This document shows positions 18,836 to 28,643 of a DNA stretch of 35,209 nucleotides, piece after piece. The stretch is from Phycisphaerae bacterium. GTDB taxonomy: Bacteria > Planctomycetota > Phycisphaerae > UBA1845 > UTPLA1. Each line of letters starts with the position of its first letter. Position 1 is the stretch's first letter. Under the pieces are notes generated by a model. The model saw nothing but the letters and a program-made list of their open reading frames with translations. It was not told the origin of the DNA and made no database searches. The position numbers and the translations under genes are program-made. Where the stretch lies: NCBI GenBank assembly GCA_030432035.1, contig JAUIHO010000024.1, forward strand, positions 1 through 35,209, written 5' to 3'.

Positions 18836-19432
18836 TTAGAATCCATCCCGGGCACGCCGACCTGCTTCCTTATCTTGATCTGTGACGACTTGCGCCGTTG
18901 CTTGTGTGGTCGGTTGCGATACATCGATATGAGCTGCGTCAGTCCTCCGCCCTTGCTCTGCCGCCTTATGTAGCAATTCAATCGAAACAAACTCACGTAG
19001 CGCAGCCGACGGATCCCTGGTGTCGGCATCGGTAAGTCCAATCAAATTCCGCACCAATTGCACCGGTGTAACAACGAAACCAGTGGGAAAGCCCCACCAG
19101 CCCGCAATTCCTGAAATAAAGAATGACTTTACTTTGTTGATGCGCCCGCACTTGCTACAACACAGTTTGGAATCGTTGTAAAATCGGGTGAATAGAAATG
19201 CCGACCAGACCACATACGACGATCTAAGATCGACCGGCCCGTCTCCTTTACATTGTGGACATCTACCATGAAAAATATCCAGAACTGTCTTGTCGATAAC
19301 CGCATCCGGCACAATCGTCGCCACGTCTCTCGTCGCGCTGCGTCGTCGACAGTCGTTACTGCACCAACGCAACGAACCGTGCTTCACTGCACCGGCAACA
19401 ATAATAGCATTACAATTTTGACAACGTGCCAT
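18836..19432 (-). CDS. Hypothetical zinc-ribbon protein with hydrophobic segment
   Basis: The product is 198 aa and rich in paired cysteines. CQNC at residues 4-7 with CSNDC at 24-28 make one likely zinc site. GRCPQCKGDGPVD and LCCSKCGRINKV make a second site around residues 57-95. FFISGIAGWWGFPTGFVVTP at about 103-122 is hydrophobic and may insert in or lie on the membrane; it precedes VQLVRNLIGL. The C-terminal 50 residues are polar and low in complexity. I associate the CPQCKGDGPVD...GWWGFPxG pattern with uncharacterised bacterial proteins and no known function. The gene is AT-richer than the flanking monooxygenase. Confidence 0.7.
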   Translation of the reverse strand: MARCQNCNAIIVAGAVKHGSLRWCSNDCRRRSATRDVATIVPDAVIDKTVLDIFHGRCPQCKGDGPVDLRSSYVVWSAFLFTRFYNDSKLCCSKCGRINKVKSFFISGIAGWWGFPTGFVVTPVQLVRNLIGLTDADTRDPSAALREFVSIELLHKAAEQGRRTDAAHIDVSQPTTQATAQVVTDQDKEAGRRARDGF

Positions 19433-19626
19433 CTTGGGTCCCTATGACGAATCCCCTACGAGGACGATATCCGTGAGAAACATTTTCGGTCACCCGAATC
19501 AGTCAATAGAACTACCCAATCATAACGCCCCAAATTCGATACGAGAAAGAAATGCGGTCGGCGATTGAATCACCTTCGAACGTCGCATGTAGTCAGCATT
19601 GGTAAATGAAAGCCCAATCCACTCCC

Positions 19627-20367
19627 CTACCGCACCACCAACGGTGCCAACACCACCTCTGCCCAATCGCCCGACAAATACCCCAAATGCCCGCCGCCGT
19701 GACCGTGCTTGCGCCATTCGGGCGTCCACTCGATTTGCCTCAGACCTACGCAATCGACCAACGCATTATCTTCATTCACAAACCCGCAATGCCCAGCAGA
19801 TAGCGATTTCTTTCGATCGATCGTGCCGAACACTTTCGTACAGGCACCCACGATACCGTCGCGTTTGCTGTAGATATTCACGATGCCGTTGCGCGACTTG
19901 TTCAACAACGGTCGTACGTCGTAACGATTCGAAATCGCCGCGGCGACCAAAATCGTCCGGTCCACCGTTACGCCATCAGCCAGCGCCTCCAACGACAGCA
20001 GGGCCAAACCACCGCCACCGGAATAACCGATTAACGTTAACGGTGCATCGGGATATTCCGCGCGGAGCGTTTTGATCTTGGTCGCGATAGCACCAGCTCG
20101 TTCACGGTTTCTCTTCAGGTCGGTCAGATTCTGCATCGACGAAAGCGGCGGCGAGCCCCACGGCACAATCTCGATCGCCTGTTCGATCCCCGCTCGCCGC
20201 AATCCTGCATAGACGTGCTTCAACTGCCATGCGTTGCCCTCGACGCCCGGCAACATGATCACCGTCCCGCGCTCGCCTTCGTCCGGCATCACGGGTGGCG
20301 GCTGAAAGCAACCGAAGCCGCTCAATGCTGCGAGAACAGACGCTGCGGATTGCCAATTTGCCGTCAT
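19627..20367 (-). CDS. Alpha/beta hydrolase-like lipoprotein
   Basis: A predicted secreted lipoprotein of 246 aa from ATG 20367, chosen because it opens a lipoprotein-like leader ([18 protein letters not shown], Cys about residue 20) and has AAGGTG upstream. The frame continues to 20418 without such features. The fold resembles serine hydrolases: strand [11 protein letters not shown] near residue 32, nucleophile elbow LIGYSGGGG with the serine at about 115, and a late GHCGF or HGGGHLGY histidine as third member of a triad. The active-site acid is not obvious; Asp in SKRDGIVG is a candidate. The substrate is unknown. Confidence 0.7.
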   Translation of the reverse strand: MTANWQSAASVLAALSGFGCFQPPPVMPDEGERGTVIMLPGVEGNAWQLKHVYAGLRRAGIEQAIEIVPWGSPPLSSMQNLTDLKRNRERAGAIATKIKTLRAEYPDAPLTLIGYSGGGGLALLSLEALADGVTVDRTILVAAAISNRYDVRPLLNKSRNGIVNIYSKRDGIVGACTKVFGTIDRKKSLSAGHCGFVNEDNALVDCVGLRQIEWTPEWRKHGHGGGHLGYLSGDWAEVVLAPLVVR

Positions 20368-20435
20368 GGTCTTCACCTTGTTGCGATCATCGTCGCCATC
20401 CTTGCACGCACCGTTCACTTACCAGGTGGCGCATA

Positions 20436-20472
20436 CTCCCTCTCCCTCACAGTGGGAGGGACGGGGTGAGGG
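20436..20472. repeat. CCCTCTCCCTC...GGGGTGAGGG intergenic repeat
   Basis: A purine/pyrimidine-polarised inverted repeat (CTCCCTCTCCCTCAC then GTGGGAGGG and GGGGTGAGGG) between divergent genes. This type of element recurs in many bacterial genomes as a dispersed hairpin. Only one copy is in the window. Confidence 0.45.
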
Positions 20473-20580
20473 TCAACGCCAGCGCACGAATTCTTCGAGC
20501 CCCCAAAACAACCTTCGATGGAAGTCTTGCCGAAATTTTTCGCACGCAATGTCGCTTTAATCGACAGAAAAGGCTTTTTC

Positions 20581-20610
20581 TTGCTTGCCGCACTGGCGAG
20601 ACGATATACT
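20581..20610 (+). promoter_or_regulatory. Candidate promoter of the pilin-like gene
   Basis: TTGCTT (20581-20586) and TATACT (20605-20610) with an 18-nt spacer, about 110 nt ahead of the ATG at 20724. The rest of the 20368-20723 gap shows only the repeat at 20436-20472. Confidence 0.4.
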
Positions 20611-20723
20611 CGCGGCCTTACGGCAGGAAGTTCACGGCACGATGCCATCGGTGCAATTCTGCCCTCGGCAATATCGTGTCAGACGCCAATCGGTCGATTC
20701 GCCCTAATCATGGGAAGCAAAAA

Positions 20724-21542
20724 ATGAAACGCAACCGCTCGGCTTTCACCCTCATCGAATTGCTCGTCGTCATCGCGATCATCGCGCTGATCCTTTCGAT
20801 CCTGCTGCCGTCGCTTTCGCGCGCCAAAGAAACCGCCAAGCGGATGAAGTGCCAAAGCAACCTCAAGCAAATTATGACGGCACAAGTGATGTACATGGAA
20901 GACAACGGTCGCAAAGTGCCGTGGATCAACCCGCACCCGCAAGCCACTTGGGCATCGCAATTCGTTTGGGGTGGTTTCAAACCGCCGGTGATAACCTCTT
21001 TGTTCGGAACCAACATCGACCTTGCACGCTGGCGTGTGGAAGAACGACCGTTGGCGAAGTATCTCGTCCCAGGTTCGGTTGGCGACGATCGCCCCAAGAT
21101 TTACATCTGCCCCGGCGACCGCACGCCGGGCTGGGGCATCATCGGCCAACAAACGCAAGTTGATCCCGATAGCACGCAATCGTCATGGCAAGTTGCCGGC
21201 ACGAGCTACGCCGTGAATTGGTACTGGCTAAAATACTACACGAGTTCGTGGACGCGCAACAGGTTAGCCCAGTACGAAAAAGAAATGCTACCCCAACTCG
21301 TCGGCGGTGATGCAGCGGAATTCACGGTCTATTACGAATCGTACATGCACAACCTTATGGCCAGCGCCGACCAGAACGGCGGCGGCTTTCAAGTCATGGG
21401 CTGGCACCGTCGCTATTCGCAACACGTGCTCGGCTTTTTAGACGGCCATGCAGAAAACAAATACCTAGACACGCGCTACCCCTACGGCGTCGGCTGGAAA
21501 GCCTGGCCAGAACGCGGCCTACCGGCATATTTGCAACCGTGA
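20724..21542 (+). CDS. Prepilin-like secreted protein (N-methylation motif)
   Basis: The product is 272 aa. The N-terminus [21 protein letters not shown] is a type IV prepilin leader: a short basic leader, cleavage before Phe, Glu at +5 of the mature protein, then a single hydrophobic helix. It would be processed by a prepilin peptidase and placed in a pseudopilus or the envelope. The rest matches the large family of planctomycete pilin-like proteins: [19 protein letters not shown] after the helix, a CPGDRTPG segment, and a late [16 protein letters not shown] block (H-x9-DG-like). Start ATG 20724 has GGGAAG upstream. No pilus assembly genes are adjacent, as is usual for the many dispersed copies of this family. 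Confidence 0.88.
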   Translation: MKRNRSAFTLIELLVVIAIIALILSILLPSLSRAKETAKRMKCQSNLKQIMTAQVMYMEDNGRKVPWINPHPQATWASQFVWGGFKPPVITSLFGTNIDLARWRVEERPLAKYLVPGSVGDDRPKIYICPGDRTPGWGIIGQQTQVDPDSTQSSWQVAGTSYAVNWYWLKYYTSSWTRNRLAQYEKEMLPQLVGGDAAEFTVYYESYMHNLMASADQNGGGFQVMGWHRRYSQHVLGFLDGHAENKYLDTRYPYGVGWKAWPERGLPAYLQP

Positions 21543-21908
21543 TGCTGGTTTCTTTTGACGATCCGCGCTTCGCAATGTTGCGCGCTTCGTGAAGATATTC
21601 CCCAAGCCGCTGGAGCAGCCAGCGCTGTGGCACCGGTTTGCAACAGGTGTTCCGTGCCGCACGGTTCACTGCTCCCCCGCCCGCGCCAAATTCATCTGCA
21701 ACAAATTCGCCAAGACCGCCTGATCGACCCCCTCGCGCCGCTGGGCCAAGGCATCGCTCTCCGGCAATAGCCGTCACGCGAAGGCTTCATTACAAGCCGC
21801 CGCCCGATCAGCATTCGAATCGCCATCCATGTCAATCGCCGCATACGCCTATAACCACCAAGAGCCGATCAAGCGCGGTAGCCCGACCCGAAGGCGACAA
21901 CCTAACAC
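21543..21908. other. Spacer downstream of the pilin-like gene
   Basis: No convincing gene. It holds the second copy of the CTGTGGCACCGG element (21625-21663) and otherwise unremarkable sequence; short open frames here lack ribosome binding sites and family features. Confidence 0.45.
21625..21663. repeat. Dispersed GTGGCACCGG-type repeat, second copy
   Basis: An outer stem CTGTGGCAC/GTGCCGCAC with G-U pairing encloses CACCGGTTTGCAACAGGTG. The first 12 nt equal those at 2977-2988. The inner stem has one mismatch here, while it is perfect in the first copy. Confidence 0.55.
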
Positions 21909-21937
21909 TTAGCCCCCGGCCATTGGCCGGGGGCTAA
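21909..21937. repeat. TTAGCCCCCGGCC hairpin (terminator-like)
   Basis: A perfect 13-bp stem with a three-base loop, between the pilin-like gene and the 5S terminator. CACTTAGCCC also precedes the stem at 8140-8149, so both belong to one hairpin class. Plus-strand followers are AACTTTGG, a poor U-tract. Confidence 0.6.
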
Positions 21938-22052
21938 CTTTGGAATACGAAGAAGCGCTATTTGCAGAAATCGAATAACCCTATAGCGAATTCCGCCCTG
22001 GCATATCGATCTCGAAGCGGTTCACCAATCGCCCGCAGCCAACGCAAAGCGT

Positions 22053-22099
22053 AAAAAAGGAGAGAGCCGCTTATCTTTCGATAAGCGGCTCTCAAAAAA
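22053..22099 (-). terminator. Terminator of the 23S-5S operon
   Basis: A 14-bp perfect stem GAGAGCCGCTTATC / GATAAGCGGCTCTC at 22062-22093 with a TTTC loop. On the minus strand it is followed by CC and TTTTTT, immediately past the 5S 3' end. AAAAAA also lies on the other side, so it can work in both directions. Confidence 0.92.
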
Positions 22100-22206
22100 G
22101 CCGGCACTAATCTACTTTCGCCCACTTGGACTATCATCGACTCCAGGGACTTCACTTCTGAGTTCGGAAAGGGATCAGGTGTTTCCCCCTAGATATCGGC
22201 ACCGGC
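22100..22206 (-). rRNA. rrf: 5S ribosomal RNA
   Basis: The minus strand reads a 5S-like molecule of about 107 nt. It has CCGAACTCAGAAGTGAAG in the conserved loop region, CACCTGATCCC before it, and GGGCGAAAGTAGAT near the end. Terminal stem arms GCCGG(T/C) close at both ends. Ends are set by the pairing stem and are accurate to a few bases. It lies about 180 nt after 23S. Confidence 0.93.
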
Positions 22207-22385
22207 ACGGCTGCGGCGGACGTTTCCGCCACGTCGCAGCTGAAATATTAAGGAATAGAGTGGGAAGCAATTCGGATGAGTTTTCACGAGATCTGGTGTT
22301 AACCAGTTTTGCCGATAGCGATGTTTCGCGTCGATGAAACATGCCGGAACCTGGCATATGTGTTTCATCAGCGATTCATCAATAT
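22207..22385 (-). other. 23S-5S internal spacer
   Basis: About 180 nt, no tRNA. It contains an imperfect stem GATGAAAC...GTTTCATC at 22333-22369, a possible processing site, and otherwise nothing recognised. Confidence 0.5.
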
Positions 22386-25275
<2,890 letters not shown>

Positions 25276-25578
25276 ATATCGATGAATCGCCGTCACAAAT
25301 CCGAAAACTTGCAACGCCACTTCAACGACTTATGTCATTCTAATCACCGCTATCGGCGCTCAATCCTTTATCTACCAGTAGAGTTGCCCCCACCAGCAGA
25401 TAAGAACTCTGGTTGAACACTTGTGTTCGTGAAGATCATCTTCTTCACAACCCACTCTATTCGCTTTTCAAAGAGCAACCGAGGCATTGCCTCAGCCCGT
25501 CATCCAAGGGATGCCGAGTTCCGAAGGCCTCTTTCAAGGCCACCGAAACACACCATCCTTCGAACCACTCAAAGTTAC
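25276..25578 (-). promoter_or_regulatory. tRNA-Ala to 23S spacer
   Basis: About 300 nt of transcribed spacer. It includes the boxA-like site, a GAGGCATTGCCTC palindrome next to it (25481-25493) and a leader before 23S. There is no coding sequence. Confidence 0.5.
25465..25477 (-). promoter_or_regulatory. boxA-like antitermination site
   Basis: The minus strand reads TGCTCTTTGAAAA, close to the boxA core TGCTCTTTA bound by NusB-S10 in rRNA antitermination. It sits in the spacer upstream of 23S, where E. coli operons carry their second boxA. Confidence 0.65.
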
Positions 25579-25651
25579 TGGAGCCGATCGGGATCGAACC
25601 GACAACCCCCGGCTTGCAAAGCCGGTGCTCTCCCAATTGAGCTACGGCCCC
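25579..25651 (-). tRNA. tRNA-Ala (UGC anticodon)
   Basis: A 73-nt minus-strand tRNA. Acceptor GGGGCCG pairs with CGGCTCC, the D-arm GCTCAATTGGGAGAGC, anticodon loop CTTTGCAAG with TGC, T-arm GTCGGTTCGATCCCGAT, discriminator A. CCA is not encoded. It is the typical rRNA-spacer alanine tRNA. Confidence 0.97.
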
Positions 25652-25859
25652 GCAAAAAACCTGCGGCAGGCTGCCGTCAGCAACTTTATCTTGTTAGCAG
25701 CAGTTGATTAACCGAGACACGCTCAGCTTGGCCGTTTCGGGCCTCAACCACCACCTTTTTGTCGCACCACGAAGATCAGCACTACCAGAGCACCGAAGAT
25801 CGCGAATGGAATCCAGTCCGACACGAATGCTTTCCCATCCGCACGTCGTGGTTTAACAA

Positions 25860-25933
25860 TGGGCCCGGTAGGAGTCGAACCTACGACCTCGTCGTTATCA
25901 GCGACGCGCTCTAACCAACTGAGCTACGAGCCC
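25860..25933 (-). tRNA. tRNA-Ile (GAU anticodon)
   Basis: A 74-nt minus-strand tRNA. Acceptor GGGCTCG pairs with CGGGCCC (one G-U), D-arm GCTCAGTTGGTTAGAGC, anticodon loop CTGATAA with GAT, T-loop GGTTCGACTCC, discriminator A. CCA is not encoded. It is separated from tRNA-Ala by about 208 nt, longer than the usual rRNA-spacer distance. Confidence 0.97.
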
Positions 25934-26421
25934 CGATTTTTCAGCGGGACCGCCAACCACTATCGTCGCGGGCGGAACGCTCTGCCGCTCAGTGTGGCGA
26001 CAAAAAAACCACTGGCAGTGCCAGTGGTCCGTATCAATCGAGACCTGACGGCAACGCCCGTGTCAAACCAACTTGTCAATTCGGCGTCTCAGCAGTCTGC
26101 TCCAGCTGCTTGGTTTCGCTCGCTGCGACTCGAAAACCGCTCATGCGTTTCGTTCGTCGCAGCACAGCAATTTACCACGGCCCGGTGGGGTGTCAACGGC
26201 TTGGAAATAAAAAAATTATCCGGGCTGATTTAGTGACAAATTAACATTTGACATAAGGTTAACGCCGAATCCGGCTGAAGCACCCCCGAAAAAATATTTC
26301 CGCCCCCCGCCCCACTGGCTCAAAATTGCGGTCTCAGGTATCTTGTGGGGCTCGTTTGAACTGAACTTTTGCCGAGTGGCGACCCTTATTCGACCTCGGC
26401 GCAGCCCATAGGAATCAAATC
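25934..26421. promoter_or_regulatory. Upstream region of the tRNA-Ile/Ala-23S-5S operon (no 16S)
   Basis: No 16S gene is here: the anti-Shine-Dalgarno end CCTCCTTT is absent on the minus strand, and a protein gene starts at 26422. The minus strand has three TTGACA hexamers (26196-26191, 26079-26074, 26066-26061). The first is followed at 16 nt by TAAATT (26174-26169). A strong hairpin with a U-tract at 26002-26028 lies between these and the tRNA. Which promoter drives the operon cannot be settled by eye. Confidence 0.5.
26002..26028 (-). terminator. Intrinsic terminator or attenuator ahead of tRNA-Ile
   Basis: The minus strand forms a perfect ACCACTGGC/GCCAGTGGT stem with a three-base loop, followed by TTTTTTT. 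It stands about 70 nt upstream of tRNA-Ile. It either ends a transcript from further upstream or attenuates the operon itself. Confidence 0.75.
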
Positions 26422-26598
26422 ATGCGAAAAACCAAAGATATCAAGCGGAAGCGCACCGAAGCTGGCACTCTTTACAAGCGCGGCCAACGCAAAGAAGCCT
26501 ACAAGCTTTGGGAAGAAGCCAAGAAGGAACTCGACGAACTGCGCGGTCGCAACAAGCCCGCCCCCGCAGCAGCAGAAGGCGAATCGAGCGGCGAGTAG
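26422..26598 (+). CDS. Small basic helical protein, 58 aa
   Basis: Reads MRKTKDIKRKRTEAGTLYKR and continues with GQRKEAYKLWEEAKKELDEL, a strongly basic N-terminus followed by an amphipathic, TPR-like helix pair, ending in an Ala/Pro/Glu-rich acidic tail. AGGA at 26410-26413 is well spaced before ATG 26422. Codon use matches the neighbouring core genes, and the size is below common ORF cut-offs. Its basic head suggests nucleic acid binding, but that is inference. A longer overlapping open frame (26369-26635) in another phase looks non-coding. Confidence 0.65.
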   Translation: MRKTKDIKRKRTEAGTLYKRGQRKEAYKLWEEAKKELDELRGRNKPAPAAAEGESSGE

Positions 26599-26631
26599 GT
26601 GTTCGATGCCGGTTGGGCTCGATCCCGAACT

Positions 26632-27222
26632 CTAGAAGCCGCTACGAGTAACCTCCTCCACGAAAATTTGCCAGTATCCCGTCAATACGTCGGGATCTAG
26701 GGCCTGCATCTCTTTGACAAACGTGGGGACGAGCACATCGTGAAGTGTCGGCGTCATCGCTTCGTGGTGATATCGCCGTTCATAGGCAAGTATCAACACG
26801 ATTTGTGCAACGAGAACTTCTAGGCTTTGGCTAATATACCAATACTCACCGCCCTCCTCCCTCTCGACGCATACAAATACAACGCCTTTTTCGTCCAAGA
26901 ATACGGGGTGCTTCGGCGACCCTAGGTTTGCAATATGAACTGCCGATTTGCCCAACGGCATTATCTCACCGCAGCTCGGATTCGGCGGTAACTCAAAATT
27001 TAACGGCGAAACAAACTCAAATATCCCGGGCTTACTCGAAGCATCAGGTATGCCCACCTCTCTTAAAAACCGCTTCGTTTCCTCTCTATCGATGCACAAT
27101 TCATCGATCGTTTCTTTGTCAAAACGCCTTAATTGCAGCACAGGGTAGACATTTTTGACGAATAGAAACGGGTCTAGCTCTGCAATATTGCGGGGCGCAA
27201 ACTGGTCTTCCCGTGGCATCAT
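26632..27222 (-). CDS. SUKH-like (possible immunity) protein
   Basis: The product is 196 aa, cytoplasmic, without signal peptide or membrane helix. The pattern is reminiscent of SUKH-4 family proteins: REETKRFLREVGIPD near residue 47, an extended central part, SAVHIANLGSPKHPVFLD with GVVFVCVE around residues 92-120, then YWYISQSLEVLVAQIVLIL, which resembles the 'vNsSle.F' end of that family. SUKH proteins often neutralise nuclease toxins or act in stress regulation. It begins 16 nt after the stop of a secreted staphylococcal-type nuclease on the same strand, so the two are probably co-transcribed. The base composition is visibly AT-richer than rpsD or murA. The family call is tentative. Confidence 0.5.
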   Translation of the reverse strand: MMPREDQFAPRNIAELDPFLFVKNVYPVLQLRRFDKETIDELCIDREETKRFLREVGIPDASSKPGIFEFVSPLNFELPPNPSCGEIMPLGKSAVHIANLGSPKHPVFLDEKGVVFVCVEREEGGEYWYISQSLEVLVAQIVLILAYERRYHHEAMTPTLHDVLVPTFVKEMQALDPDVLTGYWQIFVEEVTRSGF

Positions 27223-27238
27223 TTCGGCTCAAATATTC

Positions 27239-27847
27239 TTAGCGAATCGTGCCCACCTTAAGCATTCGCTGTCGCCATGCGGGCATCTGTTCTACTGACA
27301 CGTCAGCCCATTGGCCGACCGCCTTCTTTGCAGCGCGCTTTTCCAGGGTTTGAAATCGCAGGTTATACGCGTGGTCAAAGCGCCGATCGGCGTACGCCAG
27401 CCCTTCTTGCACCAGCAATTCGTTTAGCATCTCGCCACTATCCGCTAAATAGACAAATGACAATAATCGACCGTACTTGTCGCGCGGGTCGCGATTCGGA
27501 TCGAGCGCCAATCGCACGCGCCGACCGTGCACGTGCTCCTGCACAAAATCCTTAGCAATCTCACCGAAGTAGGCACCCGTTTCCTCGGGATCGTGCGCTA
27601 TCTCCGGACAATCCACGCCCCACAACCGAATGCGCGTCGTTGCCTTGCGACCATCAGGCAGATCGACATCGATCGTGTCGCCATCGGAGACATACGTCAC
27701 GACGCATTCAACGCCGTGGTAGCGCGCCCGATCGTCGCCCGCCGGCCCCGTGAGCCAGCCGAGATGATCGGCACCGCTGAGGCATACGATGCCAGCCAGG
27801 ATGATCCATTTTTTGTAGGCCCGCCGCCGCATGATGGGGGTAATCAT
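27239..27847 (-). CDS. Secreted staphylococcal nuclease-like (thermonuclease) protein
   Basis: A Ca-dependent DNA/RNA nuclease fold of 202 aa. The N-terminus carries basic residues and a hydrophobic core (WIILAGIVCLSGA, about 14-26), so it is exported or membrane-anchored. All active-site positions known from the S. aureus enzyme are present: Asp57 in DGDT (Asp21 there), Arg74 in TRIRLWG (Arg35), Asp79 and Glu82 in GVDCPE (Asp40, Glu43), and Arg127 in RDKYGRLL (Arg87). MLNELLVQEGLAY and the final helix are also typical. ATG 27847 is used; Met6 at 27832 is also possible. The downstream gene on the same strand encodes the SUKH-like protein. Confidence 0.88.
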   Translation of the reverse strand: MITPIMRRRAYKKWIILAGIVCLSGADHLGWLTGPAGDDRARYHGVECVVTYVSDGDTIDVDLPDGRKATTRIRLWGVDCPEIAHDPEETGAYFGEIAKDFVQEHVHGRRVRLALDPNRDPRDKYGRLLSFVYLADSGEMLNELLVQEGLAYADRRFDHAYNLRFQTLEKRAAKKAVGQWADVSVEQMPAWRQRMLKVGTIR

Positions 27848-28222
27848 ACCAAGCGGCGAATGGGCGATCGCCGGAAAATTGCCGATCTCATGGGGATCTC
27901 AGAAGGCTCAGCTCGCGAAGCGGTAAGCCGGGCTGTGCCTCGTCGTGATATTGGTGCCCAATTTCTCAGAATGAGCTGGCAATGGATGCTTTCCCCCCGC
28001 TGCTGCCTTGCCCTTCAAAAATTCGGGCTAGTCCCGGGATTCCGGGGTCTTTCCCTGCCCCATTTCGCCGGTTCAAGGCCTCCAAATCGCCCCTTTTTTC
28101 GTGCCCTGCCCCCATATTTTTCCGGCCCAATTTCGATCTTGACATCGATTCTGCTTTCGCCGAAACATACACTAGTAGTAAAGGAGTATCGCACCTTCCC
28201 CCTGCGAAAGGTGGTCGCCACT
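27848..28222. other. Divergent spacer between the nuclease and CPCC-like genes
   Basis: A 375-nt gap. A plus-strand frame runs through it into the next gene, but its composition (runs of Pro, Phe and Arg) does not look coding and the ribosome binding site lies at the downstream ATG. TTGACA at about 28140 is a possible -35 without a good -10. Confidence 0.4.
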
Positions 28223-28558
28223 ATGCCGCCCAAAAACCGACATTGGGATATCGCGATTCAGTACACCACGCCCGATCGCCGCCAGCCCCGGCGTTATAAG
28301 ACCCGTTACCGCTGCCATTGCTGCGGATTCATCACGCTCTGCGAACGCGACCTGTGGGATCGCTGCCCCGTTTGCTTTTGGGAAGACGATCCCGACCAAT
28401 CGGCCGACCCGCAATATGCCGGCGGCATCAATCGCGTCAGCCTCTACATCGCACAAGACAATTTCCGCCGCTTCGGCGCGATCGAACTCGACGCCAAGCT
28501 CTACGTGCGCGCTCCGCGTGCCGATGAAATCCCTCCGGGCTACAATCCTCATCGATAG
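28223..28558 (+). CDS. CPCC-like cysteine-rich protein
   Basis: The product is 111 aa. Start ATG 28223 has AAAGGTGG nine nt upstream; an in-frame extension back to 27527 is rejected. The core reads YRCHCCGFITLCERDLWDRC, then PVCFWEDDPDQ, and later GGINRVSLYIAQDNFRRFGA. This fits the small cysteine-rich CPCC family (CPCCG..T......CP.CFWEDD.....GG.N..SL..AQ.N), with His-Cys-Cys replacing Cys-Pro-Cys-Cys. Four to five cysteines probably bind one zinc. Family members are uncharacterised; some sit near toxin-immunity genes. The lost first cysteine-proline pair is a small deviation. Confidence 0.78.
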   Translation: MPPKNRHWDIAIQYTTPDRRQPRRYKTRYRCHCCGFITLCERDLWDRCPVCFWEDDPDQSADPQYAGGINRVSLYIAQDNFRRFGAIELDAKLYVRAPRADEIPPGYNPHR

Positions 28559-28643
28559 CAAGACGTTTGTGTTGCAATGCCAATGTCAGTGCCGCGAAGG
28601 TCTTGGCGCGGGAATCGTGTGATGGTTTTTTGAGCATCAGTTA

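Noticed and set aside
8144..21937. Evenly spaced repeats as a CRISPR array
   Set aside because: The repeats are single palindromes scattered over kilobases without regular spacers, and no cas genes are seen.
27900..28060. Possible small structured RNA (SRP-like) in the spacer before the CPCC-like gene
   Set aside because: GCTGCTGCC and GGGCTGTGCC strings looked suggestive, but the conserved SRP tetraloop region (GGUCAGG...GGAAGGAAGCAGC) is not present on either strand.
27527..28222. Long open frame continuous with the CPCC-like gene, suggesting a 343-aa protein
   Set aside because: The first two thirds overlap the nuclease gene antisense and then low-complexity Pro/Phe/Arg sequence. The recognisable domain and a ribosome binding site start at 28223.
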